A stretch of DNA of 64,000 bases from Bradyrhizobium diazoefficiens USDA 110 (GCF_000011365.1 NC_004463.1:8666001-8730000), one strand, 5' to 3'; shown: positions 8,743 through 18,332, counted from the first letter of the stretch. The notes: generated by a model not told the origin, from the letters alone. A program made the numbers and translations.

Positions 8743-10077
8743 TCACTTCTCCCGGAAGGCCCGCATCAACTGGTCGTGCAGCGGCTTCATCAGATAGGAC
8801 AGCATGGTGCGGTCGCCGGTCTGGACGAAGGCTTCCACGGGCATGCCGGGGATCAGCTTGGAATCGCCGAGCCGGACGACCTCTTCGGCCGGCAGCGAGA
8901 CGCGGATGGTGTAGTAGCTCTGGCCGGTACGCTGGTCGGTGGTGACGTCGGGCGAGACGCGGCTGACGACGCCGTTGAGCTCGGGCGTGGTGCGCTGGTT
9001 GAATGCGGACAGGCGCAGCAGCGTCTTCTGGCCGATCTGGAGCTTGTCGATATCGACCGGATTGACCTTGGCCTCGACCTGGAGATCGTCGGCCTGCGGC
9101 ACGATCAGCATCAGCGCATCACCGGCGGTGACGACGCCGCCGACGGTGTGCACGGTCGATTGCAGCACCATGCCGTCCTGCGGCGCGCGGATGTCGACGC
9201 GGCGGAGCTGGTCCTCGGCGGCGACCTTGCGCTCGATCAGCTCGCCGATCTTGTCGTTGGTCTCGCGCAAATCCTTGGAGACCTCGCTCACCATGTCCTT
9301 GTCGACCTGGATGATCTGAAGCTCGGTCTCGGTGATCTTGCCCTTGGCCTGCGCCCGCGAGGCGATGTACTGCGCCCGCTCGCCGTTGAGGCGAGCGCTG
9401 TCGCGCTCGAGCGTGGTCAGGCGCGAGATCTGCACGAGATGCTTCTCGTAGAGATCGCGCACGCCGGTGAGCTCCTGCTGCACCAGCGAGATTTCCTTGT
9501 CCTTGGCCCGCTCCTGCGCGGAGAGACCCTCGATCTCCTCGTTGAGCTGCTGGATGCGCTCGCGGAGCTGCGCCTTCTGGCCGGCACGGCCGTTGACGCG
9601 GACGTCGAACAGCTTGGTTTCGGCGGAGAGCAGCGTCTTGACGTCGTAATCGTTGCCGCGATCGAGCAGCGATTGCGGGAAATCGATCCTGTCGATACCG
9701 CGCTGCTCGGCCTGGAGCCGTGCCGCGCGCGCCAGCGCGGCGTCGAGATTCTTGGTGACGATGGCGAGGTTCGCCTTGGTGACGGTGTCGTCGAGCCGCA
9801 CCACCACGTCGCCGGCCTTGACCACGTCGCCGTCGCGGGCGCGCAGCTCGCCGACCACGCCGCCGGTCGGGTGCTGCACCTTCTTGACGTTGGATTCGAC
9901 CACGACCTGGCCCGGTGCGATCAGCGCCCCCGAGATCTGCACCGTGGCCGCCCAGCCGCCGAGGCCGACGACCAGGACCAGCACGATCCCGAGCCCGAGC
10001 ATCAAGTGAAACTTGATGGAATCCCGCACGGTCTTCTTGGCGGCGGGCTTGCCGCCACCGATCGCCATCGTGCTCAT
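8743..10077 (-). CDS. HlyD-family type I secretion periplasmic adaptor
   Basis: A 444-residue membrane fusion protein. One N-terminal membrane segment (about residues 24-43) is followed by a lipoyl-like half (APGQVVVESNVKKVQHPTGG), long alpha-helical hairpin sequence rich in E, Q, K and R, the second lipoyl half and a C-terminal beta domain (MPVEAFVQTGDRTMLSYLMK). It bridges the inner-membrane ABC exporter to a TolC-type channel. It starts about 10 bases after the exporter gene's stop and the two form an operon. No outer-membrane channel gene is in the window. An internal ATG three codons later is an alternative start. Confidence 0.92.
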   Translation of the reverse strand: MSTMAIGGGKPAAKKTVRDSIKFHLMLGLGIVLVLVVGLGGWAATVQISGALIAPGQVVVESNVKKVQHPTGGVVGELRARDGDVVKAGDVVVRLDDTVTKANLAIVTKNLDAALARAARLQAEQRGIDRIDFPQSLLDRGNDYDVKTLLSAETKLFDVRVNGRAGQKAQLRERIQQLNEEIEGLSAQERAKDKEISLVQQELTGVRDLYEKHLVQISRLTTLERDSARLNGERAQYIASRAQAKGKITETELQIIQVDKDMVSEVSKDLRETNDKIGELIERKVAAEDQLRRVDIRAPQDGMVLQSTVHTVGGVVTAGDALMLIVPQADDLQVEAKVNPVDIDKLQIGQKTLLRLSAFNQRTTPELNGVVSRVSPDVTTDQRTGQSYYTIRVSLPAEEVVRLGDSKLIPGMPVEAFVQTGDRTMLSYLMKPLHDQLMRAFREK

Positions 10078-10087
10078 GACTTTGTGC

Positions 10088-11836
10088 TCATGACTTGGCC
10101 ACTCCGCCCTCACTGACGACCTTGATCGGTGCCGGCGGCGTCACGCGCGGCTGGAGCACCTGGGCGAGCACCTGCTCCTTCGGGCCGAAGGCCTGCATGC
10201 GGCCGTCGCGCAGCACCAGGATCTGGTCGACCGCCTCGACGCCGATCGGCCGATGCGCCACCACGACGACGATAGCGCCGCGCTCGCGGGCGGCGCGGAT
10301 GGCGCGGGTCAACGCCTCGTCGCCTTCGGTGTCGAGATTGGAATTGGGCTCATCGAGCACGATCAGGAACGGATTGCCGTAGAGCGCGCGCGCCAGCGCC
10401 ACGCGCTGCGCCTGGCCTGCGGACAGCGCGCCACCCTGCTCGCCGACCTGCGTGTTGTAGCCCTCGCGCATCTTGATGATCATCTCGTGCACGCCGGCCT
10501 CCTTGGCCGCGGCGATGATGCCGTCGGAGGTGGCCTCGGGGTCGAAGCGGCTGATGTTCTGCGCGATAGTGCCGCCGAACAGTTCCACGTCCTGCGGCAG
10601 ATAGCCGATGTGCCGGCCGAGCATGTCCGATGACCATTGGTCGAGCGCCGCGCCGTCGAGCCGCACCTTGCCGCGCACCGGCTGCCAGACGCCGACCAGC
10701 GCGCGGATCAGCGAGGATTTGCCGGAGCCGCTCGGCCCGATCACGCCGAGACCGTTGCCGGCGGCGAGCGCGAAGGTGATGTCCTGCACGATGAGGCGCT
10801 GATCGCCCGGCGGAACCATGGCGACGCCCTCGACCGAGAGCCGGCTGGTGGGCGCCTGCAACTGGGTCGGCATCGTCTGCGCCGGCATCTGCTCCAGCAG
10901 GCGGGTCAAGCGCTGCCAGCTCTGGCGGGCCGCGACGAAGGATTTCCAGTGCGCGATGGCGAGATCGACCGGCGCCAGCGCGCGGGCCGACAGGATCGAG
11001 CCCGCGATGATGATGCCGGCGGTCGCCTCCTGGTGGATGACGAGATAGGCGCCGACCGCGAGCACGGCGGATTGCAGCATCATGCGCAGCACCTTGGCGA
11101 CCGCGCCGAGGCCGCCGGCGACGTCGCTCGCACGCTGATTGCCGACGAGATATTTTTCGTTGGCCTCGCTCCAGCGCTGGTTCATCCGGCTGGTCATGCC
11201 CATCGACACCATCACTTCGGCATTGCGACGGCTGGAGGCGGCGAGATCGTTGCGCTGGGCCGCAAGCCCCATCGCATCCTTCGCCGGCTGGCGGGACATG
11301 AACTCGGTGACCACCGTCAGCCCGACCAGGATGATGGCGCCGACCAGCGCGGTCACGCCGATCATGACGTGGAAGGCGAAGCAGATGGCGAGATAGAGCG
11401 GCAGCCAGGGCAGATCGAAGAACGCGCTCGGTCCCATGCCGCCGAGGAAGGAGCGGACATTGTCGAGGTCGCGCAGCGGCTGGAGGCCCTCGTTGCGGCT
11501 GCCGATCAGCAGCGGCAGGCGCACGACGGTGTCGAACACGCGCTTGTTCAGGGCCTCGTCGAGCGCGGTGCCGATCCGCCCCAGGATCCGGTTGCGGATC
11601 ATGTCGAGCACGCCCTGCGCCGCGTAGAGGAAGCTGGCGATGATGATCAGGCCGACCAGCGTCGGAATGCTGCGGCTCGGCAGCACCCGGTCGTAGACCT
11701 CCAGCATGAAGATCGACCCGGTCAGATAGAGCAGGTTGATCATGCAGCTCATCAGGCCGACGCCGACGAATGCCGTGCGACAAGCGCGCAGCGCGTCAGC
11801 GAGCTCCGAACGGCGAACGCCAGGGACGGCTGCCAT
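10088..11836 (-). CDS. Type I secretion ABC transporter (PrtD-like permease/ATPase)
   Basis: A 582-residue fused exporter. The first half has about six membrane segments; the second half is the ATPase, with Walker A GPSGSGKS at 367-374, signature LSAGQAQRVALARAL and Walker B FLIVLDEPNSNLD. There is no N-terminal C39-like domain, so it belongs to the PrtD/AprD group that exports proteases, lipases and large RTX-like proteins through an uncleaved C-terminal signal. It is first in a two-gene operon with the HlyD adaptor. The only obvious large secreted candidate in the window is the giant protein encoded 13 kb away. Confidence 0.93.
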   Translation of the reverse strand: MAAVPGVRRSELADALRACRTAFVGVGLMSCMINLLYLTGSIFMLEVYDRVLPSRSIPTLVGLIIIASFLYAAQGVLDMIRNRILGRIGTALDEALNKRVFDTVVRLPLLIGSRNEGLQPLRDLDNVRSFLGGMGPSAFFDLPWLPLYLAICFAFHVMIGVTALVGAIILVGLTVVTEFMSRQPAKDAMGLAAQRNDLAASSRRNAEVMVSMGMTSRMNQRWSEANEKYLVGNQRASDVAGGLGAVAKVLRMMLQSAVLAVGAYLVIHQEATAGIIIAGSILSARALAPVDLAIAHWKSFVAARQSWQRLTRLLEQMPAQTMPTQLQAPTSRLSVEGVAMVPPGDQRLIVQDITFALAAGNGLGVIGPSGSGKSSLIRALVGVWQPVRGKVRLDGAALDQWSSDMLGRHIGYLPQDVELFGGTIAQNISRFDPEATSDGIIAAAKEAGVHEMIIKMREGYNTQVGEQGGALSAGQAQRVALARALYGNPFLIVLDEPNSNLDTEGDEALTRAIRAARERGAIVVVVAHRPIGVEAVDQILVLRDGRMQAFGPKEQVLAQVLQPRVTPPAPIKVVSEGGVAKS

Positions 11837-12043
11837 CAGTCTGGTCTCTTTCGGGTAAGGGGCAAAGCCCCTGATTTCAAAGGCAATTTCAGGAGTAATT
11901 GACCCGGATTAACATCGCGTTTTCGCCCCTCGTCCAACGCGGCTGAATCAACCCGATCCCCTGTGGGGGCACATCACCCCCTGATGGCCCGGCGCGCAAG
12001 TCCGGAATCTCACAGTCTTGCGGCTTTTTCTTGCAGATATGTC

Positions 12044-12067
12044 ACCTCTCCCCGGGCGGGGAGAGGT
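12044..12067. terminator. GC-rich perfect hairpin downstream of the GlsB-like gene
   Basis: The sequence ACCTCTCCCCGGGCGGGGAG continues to AGGT and forms a strong stem. It lies just past the stop of the GlsB-like gene on the minus strand and upstream of the secretion operon. There is no T tract, so it may be a member of the CTCTCCCC repeat family rather than a dedicated terminator. The surrounding stretch 11837-12089 holds no gene. Confidence 0.45.
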
Positions 12068-12089
12068 CGAAAGTTAGGTCAAGGCGCCG

Positions 12090-12359
12090 CTAGAACCGGC
12101 CGCCGCCGCGGACCAGCCGCACCACGAGCAGCAGGATGACCGCGCCGATAGCGGAATAGACGATTTCTGACACGAGCCCAGTGCCGATACGAATGCCGAG
12201 CTTCGGGAACAGGAAGCTGGCCACAAACGCGCCGGCGATGCCGATCACGATGTCGCCGATGATGCCGAAACCGGCGCCCCGCACCACCTTGCCGGCCAGC
12301 CAGCCGGCGACCAGGCCGACGAACAGAATGACGAGCAGGCCTTCATTGGAAATGTACAT
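12090..12359 (-). CDS. GlsB/YeaQ/YmgE-family stress-response membrane protein
   Basis: An 89-residue protein of three hydrophobic segments separated by glycine-rich turns: LLVILFVGLVAGWLAGKVV, GAGFGIIGDIVIGIAGAFVA and a final VIYSAIGAVILLLVV-like helix ending in RGGGRF. This is the transglycosylase-associated (GlsB/YeaQ) family, small inner-membrane proteins often induced by stress; the molecular role is unknown. The start at 12359 follows GGAGAGGG. It stands alone between repeat-rich intergenic regions. Confidence 0.88.
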   Translation of the reverse strand: MYISNEGLLVILFVGLVAGWLAGKVVRGAGFGIIGDIVIGIAGAFVASFLFPKLGIRIGTGLVSEIVYSAIGAVILLLVVRLVRGGGRF

Positions 12360-12830
12360 AAGTGAGGTCCCTCTCCGTGAACGGGGCCATGGAACCGGAA
12401 CCGGGATGAATGGGGTCTGAATGCTGGTCGGCTCGCCCTCGGTGGGGCGTCTAAACAAAAAACTCGAAAACAACCCCATGCACAGTAGAACGGACCTTGG
12501 CCGAGCGCGCTCGGTGAATTGTGACAAGCCGGTGTTGCCGCAGAGGAATTCCGAAGTGGCGCGCGTTTGGAAAGTGAGGGACGCAAACTCTCTCATTCCC
12601 TCCCCCTTGCGGGCGAGGGGCAGGGAGAGGGGTAGCCGCGGGCGCGGGCGGCTTTTCACCTCTCCCCGCTTGCGGGGAGAGGTCGGATCGCATCGCAAGA
12701 TGCGATCCGGGTGAGGGGGTACAGGTCTCTCGACATGGTCATGCGCGGAGAGAGGCCCCTCACCCCAACCCTCTCCCCGCAAGAGCGGGGCGAGGGAGCG
12801 CACCGTCCCGGGAGCGACAGCTCGCCAGCG
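12360..12830. repeat. Repeat-filled intergenic stretch, CTCTCCCC family
   Basis: I see no convincing gene here. Perfect hairpins occur at 12658-12683 (ACCTCTCCCCGCTTGCGGGG then AGAGGT) and 12684-12709 (CGGATCGCATC-GCAA-GATGCGATCCG). They are followed by GGGTGAGGGG and, inverted, by CCCCTCACCCCAACCCTCTC around 12757-12776, so the whole block is a larger inverted repeat. The same words recur at 18349-18507, 35467-35634 and 46545-46663. The left part (12360-12590) contains nothing I recognise apart from the leader of the GlsB-like gene. Confidence 0.7.
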
Positions 12831-13805
12831 CTACGACGCCGTCACCGGCTCCGCCAGCACGCACCTTGCCGCCCGGCCTGGTCCCACCTCCACATTCGCA
12901 GGCAGTTGCTCCAGGCAGCGCGGCTGGGCGGCGGCGCAGCGGGGGGCGAAGGAGCAATTGTGGGGCTTTTCGGCCAGCGACGGCGGGGTGCCCGGGATGG
13001 TTTCGAGGCGCTGCCCCCGCTTGGCGCCGTGGATGGTGGAGGCGAGCAGGCCCTTGGCATAGGGGTGCACCGGCGTGCGGACGATGTCACGCAAGGTTCC
13101 CTGCTCCACGATCTGGCCGGCATACATCACCGCGACGCGGTCGCAGATCTCGATGGCGACGCCGATGTCGTGGGTGACGAAGATGACGGACATGCCGAAC
13201 TCGCGCTGCAGCTCGCGCAGCAGCAGCAGGATCTGGATCTGCACGGTGGCATCGAGCGCGGTGGTCGGCTCGTCCGCGAGCAGGATCTTTGGCCGGCAGG
13301 CGAGCGCCAGCGCGATCATCGCGCGCTGACGCATGCCGCCGGACATTTCGTGCGGATAGGCATCGAGCCGCCGTTTTGCGGAAGGAATGCGCACGACCTC
13401 GAGCATTTCGAGCGCGCGTGCCCTTCCTTCCGCATAAGACTTGCCTTCGTGGCGCACCACGCTTTCGGCGATCTGCGCGCCGATGGTGTAGACCGGATCG
13501 AGCGCGAGCGCCGGCTCCTGAAAGATCATCGAGACGGTCTGGCCGCGGAACGACGAGAGCTCCTCGTCGTTCATCGCGAGCACGTCGCGGCCCATCACGT
13601 TGACCTTGCCCGTGATCTGCGTGCGCTTCTTCGGCAGCAGCCGCATCAGCGCACGCAGGGTCACGCTCTTGCCGGAACCGGATTCGCCGAGCAGGCCCAG
13701 CACCTCGCCGTCTCCCAGCGAGAGGCTGAGATCGTTCACGGCATAGACCGTGCGCTCGCCGGTGAAGCGGATGTTGAGGCCTGAGATCTCGACGAGCTTT
13801 GTCAT
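12831..13805 (-). CDS. Peptide/opine-type ABC transporter ATP-binding protein (DppD-like)
   Basis: A 324-residue ATPase with Walker A GESGSGKS (40-47), signature MSGGMRQRAMIALAL, Walker B ILLADEPTTALD and the C-terminal oligopeptide-transporter extension, including the cysteine cluster CSFAPRCAAAQPRC. It energises import through the two permeases encoded upstream, as one of a pair of ATPases. It is the last gene of the operon and its start overlaps the amidase stop by 4 bases, so it is separated from its partner ATPase by two enzyme genes. The substrate is unknown. Confidence 0.93.
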   Translation of the reverse strand: MTKLVEISGLNIRFTGERTVYAVNDLSLSLGDGEVLGLLGESGSGKSVTLRALMRLLPKKRTQITGKVNVMGRDVLAMNDEELSSFRGQTVSMIFQEPALALDPVYTIGAQIAESVVRHEGKSYAEGRARALEMLEVVRIPSAKRRLDAYPHEMSGGMRQRAMIALALACRPKILLADEPTTALDATVQIQILLLLRELQREFGMSVIFVTHDIGVAIEICDRVAVMYAGQIVEQGTLRDIVRTPVHPYAKGLLASTIHGAKRGQRLETIPGTPPSLAEKPHNCSFAPRCAAAQPRCLEQLPANVEVGPGRAARCVLAEPVTAS

Positions 13806-15217
13806 GACGGCAGTTTGGGTACCCGATCGTGATAGTCGGTGACGCGCTGGAACGCCGCGCCGATGGTGAGCAGGGTCGCTTCATCGAAGGAGCGGCCGAT
13901 CAACTGCATGCCAACAGGCAGCCCGCTTTTGGTGAAGCCGGACGGTACGGTCAGCGACGGCAGGCCGAGGAAATTCACCGGGCGGGTGAACAGCGTCAGC
14001 CGCTGCACCATGGCCGGCGCATTCGGGCCGCCGCCGACATCGCTCTCCTCGATGGTCGGCGCCGGCACCGGCGAGGCCGGCGCGATGATCGCGTCGACAC
14101 CAGCGGTCGCGGCGTTGTGGGCGGCAAGCGCGGGACCGCGCCAGCGCATCGCTTCGAGATAGGTGATGGCGGGAACGGCGAGACCGTTCTGCAGCCGCAT
14201 CAAGACCTGCGGTCCATAATCCTGCGGACGCTCGATCATCCAGCGCTTGTGAAAGGCGGCGGCTTCCGCCGCGAGCACGAGCTGGCTCGCCGAAGACAAT
14301 TGCCGCTGGTCCGGCAGCTCGACCTTGACGATGTCGGCGCCCTCGCGCTTGAGCACCGCGATGGTCTCGTCCAGCACGCGCGCGACCTCGCTGTCGAGAT
14401 CGTCGACGTAGAACGACGCGGGCACGCCGATCTTGAGGCCTTTCAGCGAACCCTTGGTCGCGCCGACATAGTCGGACAGCGGCTCATGGCTCGCGGTCGA
14501 ATCCTCGGGATCGGGACCGGCCATTAGCGCCAGCAGCAGCGCGCAGTCCTCGGCGGTGCGGGCGAGCGGCCCGACCGTGTCGAGCGATTGCGACAGCGGC
14601 ATCGCGCCGGCGCGGCTGACGCGGCTCCAGGTGGTCTTGAGGCCGGTGACGCCGCAGAAATGTGCGGGCATGCGGATTGAACCGCCGGTATCGGAGCCCA
14701 GCGCCGCAAAGGTCAGCCGCGCGGCCACCGCCGAGCCGGAGCCCGACGACGAGCCGCCGGTGATATGCGCGACGTTCCAGGGATTGCGCACCGGACCGTA
14801 ATGGGCGTTGTGGCCGGTCGGTCCATAGGCGAATTCGGCGAGATGCAGCGTGCCGAGCCGGACCTGGCCCGCATCCTTCAGCCGCTGCAAGGCGGTGGAG
14901 GTCGTCGTCGCGACGAAATCGCGGCGGATCAGCGAGCCGCAGGTCGAGACCTTGCCGGCATCGTAATACATGTCCTTGTGCGCGAGCGGCACGCCATGCA
15001 GCGGACCGCGCACTTCGCCCTTGGCCAGCTCGGCATCGGCGGCCTCGGCTGCTTTCAGCGCCGCCTCCGCCTCGATCGACATGAAGGCGTTGAGATGCGG
15101 CTGCCACTGCGCGATGCGGTGCAGCAGCGCGCGCGTCACCTCATGCGAGGACACCTGCTTCATCGCGATCGCACGCGCGACCTCGGTGAGCGTCATCAAT
15201 GCCGGTTCGGTGCTCAT
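13802..15217 (-). CDS. Amidase-signature hydrolase (AtzE/GatA-like)
   Basis: A 471-residue amidase-signature enzyme. The catalytic Lys is K81 (PLAHKDMYY), the cis-Ser lies in GGSSSGSGSA (about 154-162) and the nucleophile is S180 in SDTGGSIRMP. It hydrolyses a C-N amide bond in the cytoplasm. It overlaps by 4 bases the gene for a 65-residue AtzG-like protein upstream, and by 4 bases an ABC ATPase gene downstream. AtzE (1-carboxybiuret hydrolase) is known to need such a small subunit. The natural substrate is probably an imported amide; this is inference from the operon. Confidence 0.92.
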   Translation of the reverse strand: MSTEPALMTLTEVARAIAMKQVSSHEVTRALLHRIAQWQPHLNAFMSIEAEAALKAAEAADAELAKGEVRGPLHGVPLAHKDMYYDAGKVSTCGSLIRRDFVATTTSTALQRLKDAGQVRLGTLHLAEFAYGPTGHNAHYGPVRNPWNVAHITGGSSSGSGSAVAARLTFAALGSDTGGSIRMPAHFCGVTGLKTTWSRVSRAGAMPLSQSLDTVGPLARTAEDCALLLALMAGPDPEDSTASHEPLSDYVGATKGSLKGLKIGVPASFYVDDLDSEVARVLDETIAVLKREGADIVKVELPDQRQLSSASQLVLAAEAAAFHKRWMIERPQDYGPQVLMRLQNGLAVPAITYLEAMRWRGPALAAHNAATAGVDAIIAPASPVPAPTIEESDVGGGPNAPAMVQRLTLFTRPVNFLGLPSLTVPSGFTKSGLPVGMQLIGRSFDEATLLTIGAAFQRVTDYHDRVPKLPS

Positions 15218-15411
15218 TTCGACACCTTCGCCGTCTGCGCGAGCACGTAAGAAGCCGGCTCGAGGTCGAATGGCAGCGTGCCGGCGATGGCGGCAAAGCC
15301 TTCGAAGGCCGGCCCGATGGAGTTGGAGATGCGTGTTGCGATCTCGTCATCCACGGGAACGCCGGCAACTAGCGCGATCGGCTTGATCTCTTTTGGTGTC
15401 GGTCTCGTCAT
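15214..15411 (-). CDS. AtzG-like small subunit of an amidase (DUF4089 type)
   Basis: A 65-residue protein, largely helical by eye, with the sequence IALVAGVPVDDEIATRISNS followed by a LPFDLEPASYVLAQ-type ending. Size, position directly before an amidase gene and the closing L.-P-(S/A)-Y motif fit the AtzG-like/DUF4089 family. In the cyanuric-acid pathway AtzG forms a heterotetramer with the amidase AtzE, much as GatC does with GatA. Both ends overlap neighbouring genes by 4 bases (ATGA), which implies stoichiometric translation. The assignment rests on size, context and remembered family pattern. Confidence 0.75.
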   Translation of the reverse strand: MTRPTPKEIKPIALVAGVPVDDEIATRISNSIGPAFEGFAAIAGTLPFDLEPASYVLAQTAKVSK

Positions 15412-16469
15412 GCGATTTCCCCTGCGGGCGCGCGGCTATGGCCTGACCCCGGAATGGCCATGTAGCACGCGGCCTCGTGGCCCATTGTATCGACCGCGGT
15501 GAGCTTTGGCGCTGCATTTGCGCAGAGCGGCTCCGCAAATGCGCAGCGCGTGTGGAAGCGGCAGCCCGACGGCGGATCGATCGGATTGGGCGGATCGCCG
15601 GTGATCGGCGGCTTTTCGGTACGCCTGTCAGGATCGGAGGACGGCATCGCCGCCAGCAGCGCGCGCGTATAGGGATGCGCCGGCTGGTCCCAGACCTGGT
15701 CGACCGGGCCGAGCTCGACGACCTCGCCGAGATACATCACCAGCACACGATCGCTGATGTAGCGCACGACGTTGAGATCGTGGCTGATGAAAAGATAGGT
15801 CAGGCCGAATTCGCGCTTGAGATCGGCCAAGAGATTGAGCACCTGCGCCTCGACGGATTTGTCGAGCGCGGAGACGGCTTCGTCCAAAATCACCAACCGC
15901 GGCGACAGCGCCAGCGCCCGCGCGATATTGACGCGCTGGCGCTGGCCGCCGGAAATCTCGTGCGGATAGCGGTTGGCGAAGTTTTCCGGGCGCAGGCCGA
16001 CCTTGCCGAGCAGCTCGCGCGCCAGCGCCCGCGCCGTGCCATCGGCCATGCCGTGGACTTTCGGGCCAAAGGCGATGGATTCCTCGATGGTGAGGCGCGG
16101 ATTGAGCGAGGCATAAGAGTCCTGGAACACCATCTGCATGCCGCGGCGCAGCTCGCGCAGCGACAGCGCCTGACCGACGGTCATGCCGTCATAGATGATG
16201 TCGCCGGTATCGCGCGGCATCAGATGCATCAGGAGGCGCGCGGTGGTGGACTTGCCGCAGCCGGATTCACCGACGATGCCGACGGTCTCGCCCTTGGCGA
16301 CAGAGAAGGAGACGTTGTCCACGGCGCGCACGGTGCGTTTCGCGGCGAACAACCCGCCGCGGACGGGGAAATGCTTGGTCAGGCCGTTGACCTGGAGCAG
16401 CGGCTGCGCGACGCCGCCAAGATCTTCGATCGGCTCAAGCATGGCGACGGAAGCGTTGGTTTCGCTCAT
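15408..16469 (-). CDS. Peptide-type ABC transporter ATP-binding protein (DppF-like)
   Basis: A 353-residue ATPase with Walker A GESGCGKS, signature [15 protein letters not shown], Walker [13 protein letters not shown] and a C-terminal oligopeptide extension with cysteines ([14 protein letters not shown]). It is the second ATPase of the importer. Only 3 bases separate it from the upstream permease stop, and its own stop overlaps the AtzG-like start. Membrane-associated, cytoplasmic face. Confidence 0.93.
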   Translation of the reverse strand: MSETNASVAMLEPIEDLGGVAQPLLQVNGLTKHFPVRGGLFAAKRTVRAVDNVSFSVAKGETVGIVGESGCGKSTTARLLMHLMPRDTGDIIYDGMTVGQALSLRELRRGMQMVFQDSYASLNPRLTIEESIAFGPKVHGMADGTARALARELLGKVGLRPENFANRYPHEISGGQRQRVNIARALALSPRLVILDEAVSALDKSVEAQVLNLLADLKREFGLTYLFISHDLNVVRYISDRVLVMYLGEVVELGPVDQVWDQPAHPYTRALLAAMPSSDPDRRTEKPPITGDPPNPIDPPSGCRFHTRCAFAEPLCANAAPKLTAVDTMGHEAACYMAIPGSGHSRAPAGEIA

Positions 16470-16472
16470 GGC

Positions 16473-17375
16473 CTAGTTCCTGATGTCCATGGCGCTGCGC
16501 AGGCCGTCCGAGAGAAGGTTGAAGCAGATCGAGACCGCGAAGATCATCGCGCCGGGAAGCGCGGCGACCCAGGGATTGACGTAGATCGCGGTGCGCAGCG
16601 TATTCAGCATCAGCCCCCATTCCGGCTCCGGCGGCTTGGTGCCGAGGCCAAGGAAGGAGAGGCCGGCGGCCAGGATCATCGAGACCGAGATCAGGCTGGT
16701 GGCATAGACGAAGATCGCGCCCAGCACGTTGCCGAGGATGTGCACGCGCATGATCGTGAAGGCCCCGGCACCGGAGGCGCGCGCGGCCTCGACGAAATCC
16801 ATGTTGCGCACGCCGGTGGTGACACTCTCGGCAACGCGGGTGATCTGCGGCACGAACACGATGGTCAATGCCACGATGGAGTTGAGGATGCCGGCGCCGA
16901 GCGCGCCGGAGATGGCGATGGCGAGCAGCACCGACGGGAAAGCGTAGAACACGTCCACGGTGCGCATGATCGCGGTGTTGAGCTTGCCGCCGACATAGCC
17001 GGCAATGATGCCAAGCGAGGTGCCGATGCAGAAGGCAAGGATCACGGGCAGGATGCCGATGACCAGCGACAGCCGCCCGCCATAGATCAGCCGTGCCAGC
17101 ATGTCGCGGCCGAGCTCGTCGGTGCCGAGCGGGTAGCCGACCGTGCCGATATGCCGAAGGCGGCGGATCATCGAGCCCTTGTAGGGGTCTTCCAGGCCGA
17201 GCCATGGCGCCAGGATCGCGGACAGGAAGATCAGCAGCAGCACCAGCGCGCAGGCCATGCTGACCTTGTCGCGCACGATGCGGCGGCCGACGGTGGCCCA
17301 ATAGCCGCGCGCCTTGGTGGCGGGCGCGGCCTGCAGCGCGGCGTCGGCAGTGGCGGACAACGGAAGCTCGCTCAT
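16473..17375 (-). CDS. Peptide-type ABC transporter permease (DppC-like)
   Basis: A 300-residue inner-membrane permease. After a cytoplasmic N terminus there is one helix ([20 protein letters not shown]), the family segment [20 protein letters not shown], then five helices with the EAA loop [21 protein letters not shown]. The DELGRD motif is diagnostic for the DppC/OppC branch. It starts 4 bases after the stop of the DppB-like gene and pairs with it to form the channel. Confidence 0.93.
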   Translation of the reverse strand: MSELPLSATADAALQAAPATKARGYWATVGRRIVRDKVSMACALVLLLIFLSAILAPWLGLEDPYKGSMIRRLRHIGTVGYPLGTDELGRDMLARLIYGGRLSLVIGILPVILAFCIGTSLGIIAGYVGGKLNTAIMRTVDVFYAFPSVLLAIAISGALGAGILNSIVALTIVFVPQITRVAESVTTGVRNMDFVEAARASGAGAFTIMRVHILGNVLGAIFVYATSLISVSMILAAGLSFLGLGTKPPEPEWGLMLNTLRTAIYVNPWVAALPGAMIFAVSICFNLLSDGLRSAMDIRN

Positions 17376-17378
17376 CGG

Positions 17379-18332
17379 CTAGCCCCGCTTGATGCGCGGA
17401 TCGATCGCGGCTTGCGCGATATCGACCAGCAGATTGAGGAAGACGAAGAACAGCGCGAGGATCAGGATCGTGCCCTGCAGCAGCGGCAGGTCGCGCTGGA
17501 AGATCGCCGAGTTGAGCAGGAAGCCCGAGCCCGGCCAGGAGAACACGGTTTCGATCAGGATCGAGCCGCCGAGCATGTAGCCGAGCTGAAGCCCCATCAC
17601 CGCGAGCGCGGTGGGCGCGGCGTTCTTGATGACGTGACGGAACACGCCGGTTTCGTGCAGGCCTTTTGCGCGCAGGGCCTCGACGAAGTCCTGGCTGAGG
17701 ATGTCGCCGGTGAGCGCGCGCACGGTGCGGGTGACGATGCCCATCGGAATCACCGACGTGGTGATCGCCGGCAGCACGAGATATTTCAGGTGCGCCCAGT
17801 CCCACGCCCAGGAGTTGGAGCCGTTGGGCCCGGCGCCGACCGCGGGCAGCCAGTTCAGCTGCACCGAGAAGATAATGACCAGCACCATGCCGAGCCAGTA
17901 ATGCGGCACCGAGACGCCGGCGATGGCAAAGGAGGTCGCGACCTTGTCGATCCAGGTCTCGCGGAAATAGCCCGCGATCAGGCCGAGCAGGATGCCCATG
18001 GTGAAGCCGATGATGGCGGCGGCAATCGCGAGCGTGACGGTGTTGCCGACCGCGCGCATGACCTCGGCGAGCACGGGGCGCCCCGTCGCGATGGAATTGC
18101 CGAGATCGCCATGAAGGGCACGGAGCAGCCAAAGCCCGAACTGCACCGGCAGCGGCCGGTCGAAGCCGTAGGCGGCGCGCAGCTGCGCCGCGAGCTCCTG
18201 CGAAGCGTCGGCCGGCAGCACGGCGACGAGCGGATCGCCCGGCGTGATGTGCACGAGCAGAAAGCACACCAGCGCGACGCTGATGACGATCGGGACGACA
18301 TAGACGATGCGTCTGGCGGTATAGGCGAGCAC
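17379..18332 (-). CDS. Peptide-type ABC transporter permease (DppB-like)
   Basis: A 317-residue permease with the standard start MLAYTARRIVYVVPIVISVA, the HITPGDP motif, about six membrane helices and the EAA-type loop EALRAKGLHETGVFRHVIKN. It forms the channel with the DppC-like subunit. Between it and the upstream substrate-binding protein gene lies a 196-base gap filled by a large inverted repeat, which may reduce downstream expression relative to the binding protein. Confidence 0.93.
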   Translation of the reverse strand: MLAYTARRIVYVVPIVISVALVCFLLVHITPGDPLVAVLPADASQELAAQLRAAYGFDRPLPVQFGLWLLRALHGDLGNSIATGRPVLAEVMRAVGNTVTLAIAAAIIGFTMGILLGLIAGYFRETWIDKVATSFAIAGVSVPHYWLGMVLVIIFSVQLNWLPAVGAGPNGSNSWAWDWAHLKYLVLPAITTSVIPMGIVTRTVRALTGDILSQDFVEALRAKGLHETGVFRHVIKNAAPTALAVMGLQLGYMLGGSILIETVFSWPGSGFLLNSAIFQRDLPLLQGTILILALFFVFLNLLVDIAQAAIDPRIKRG

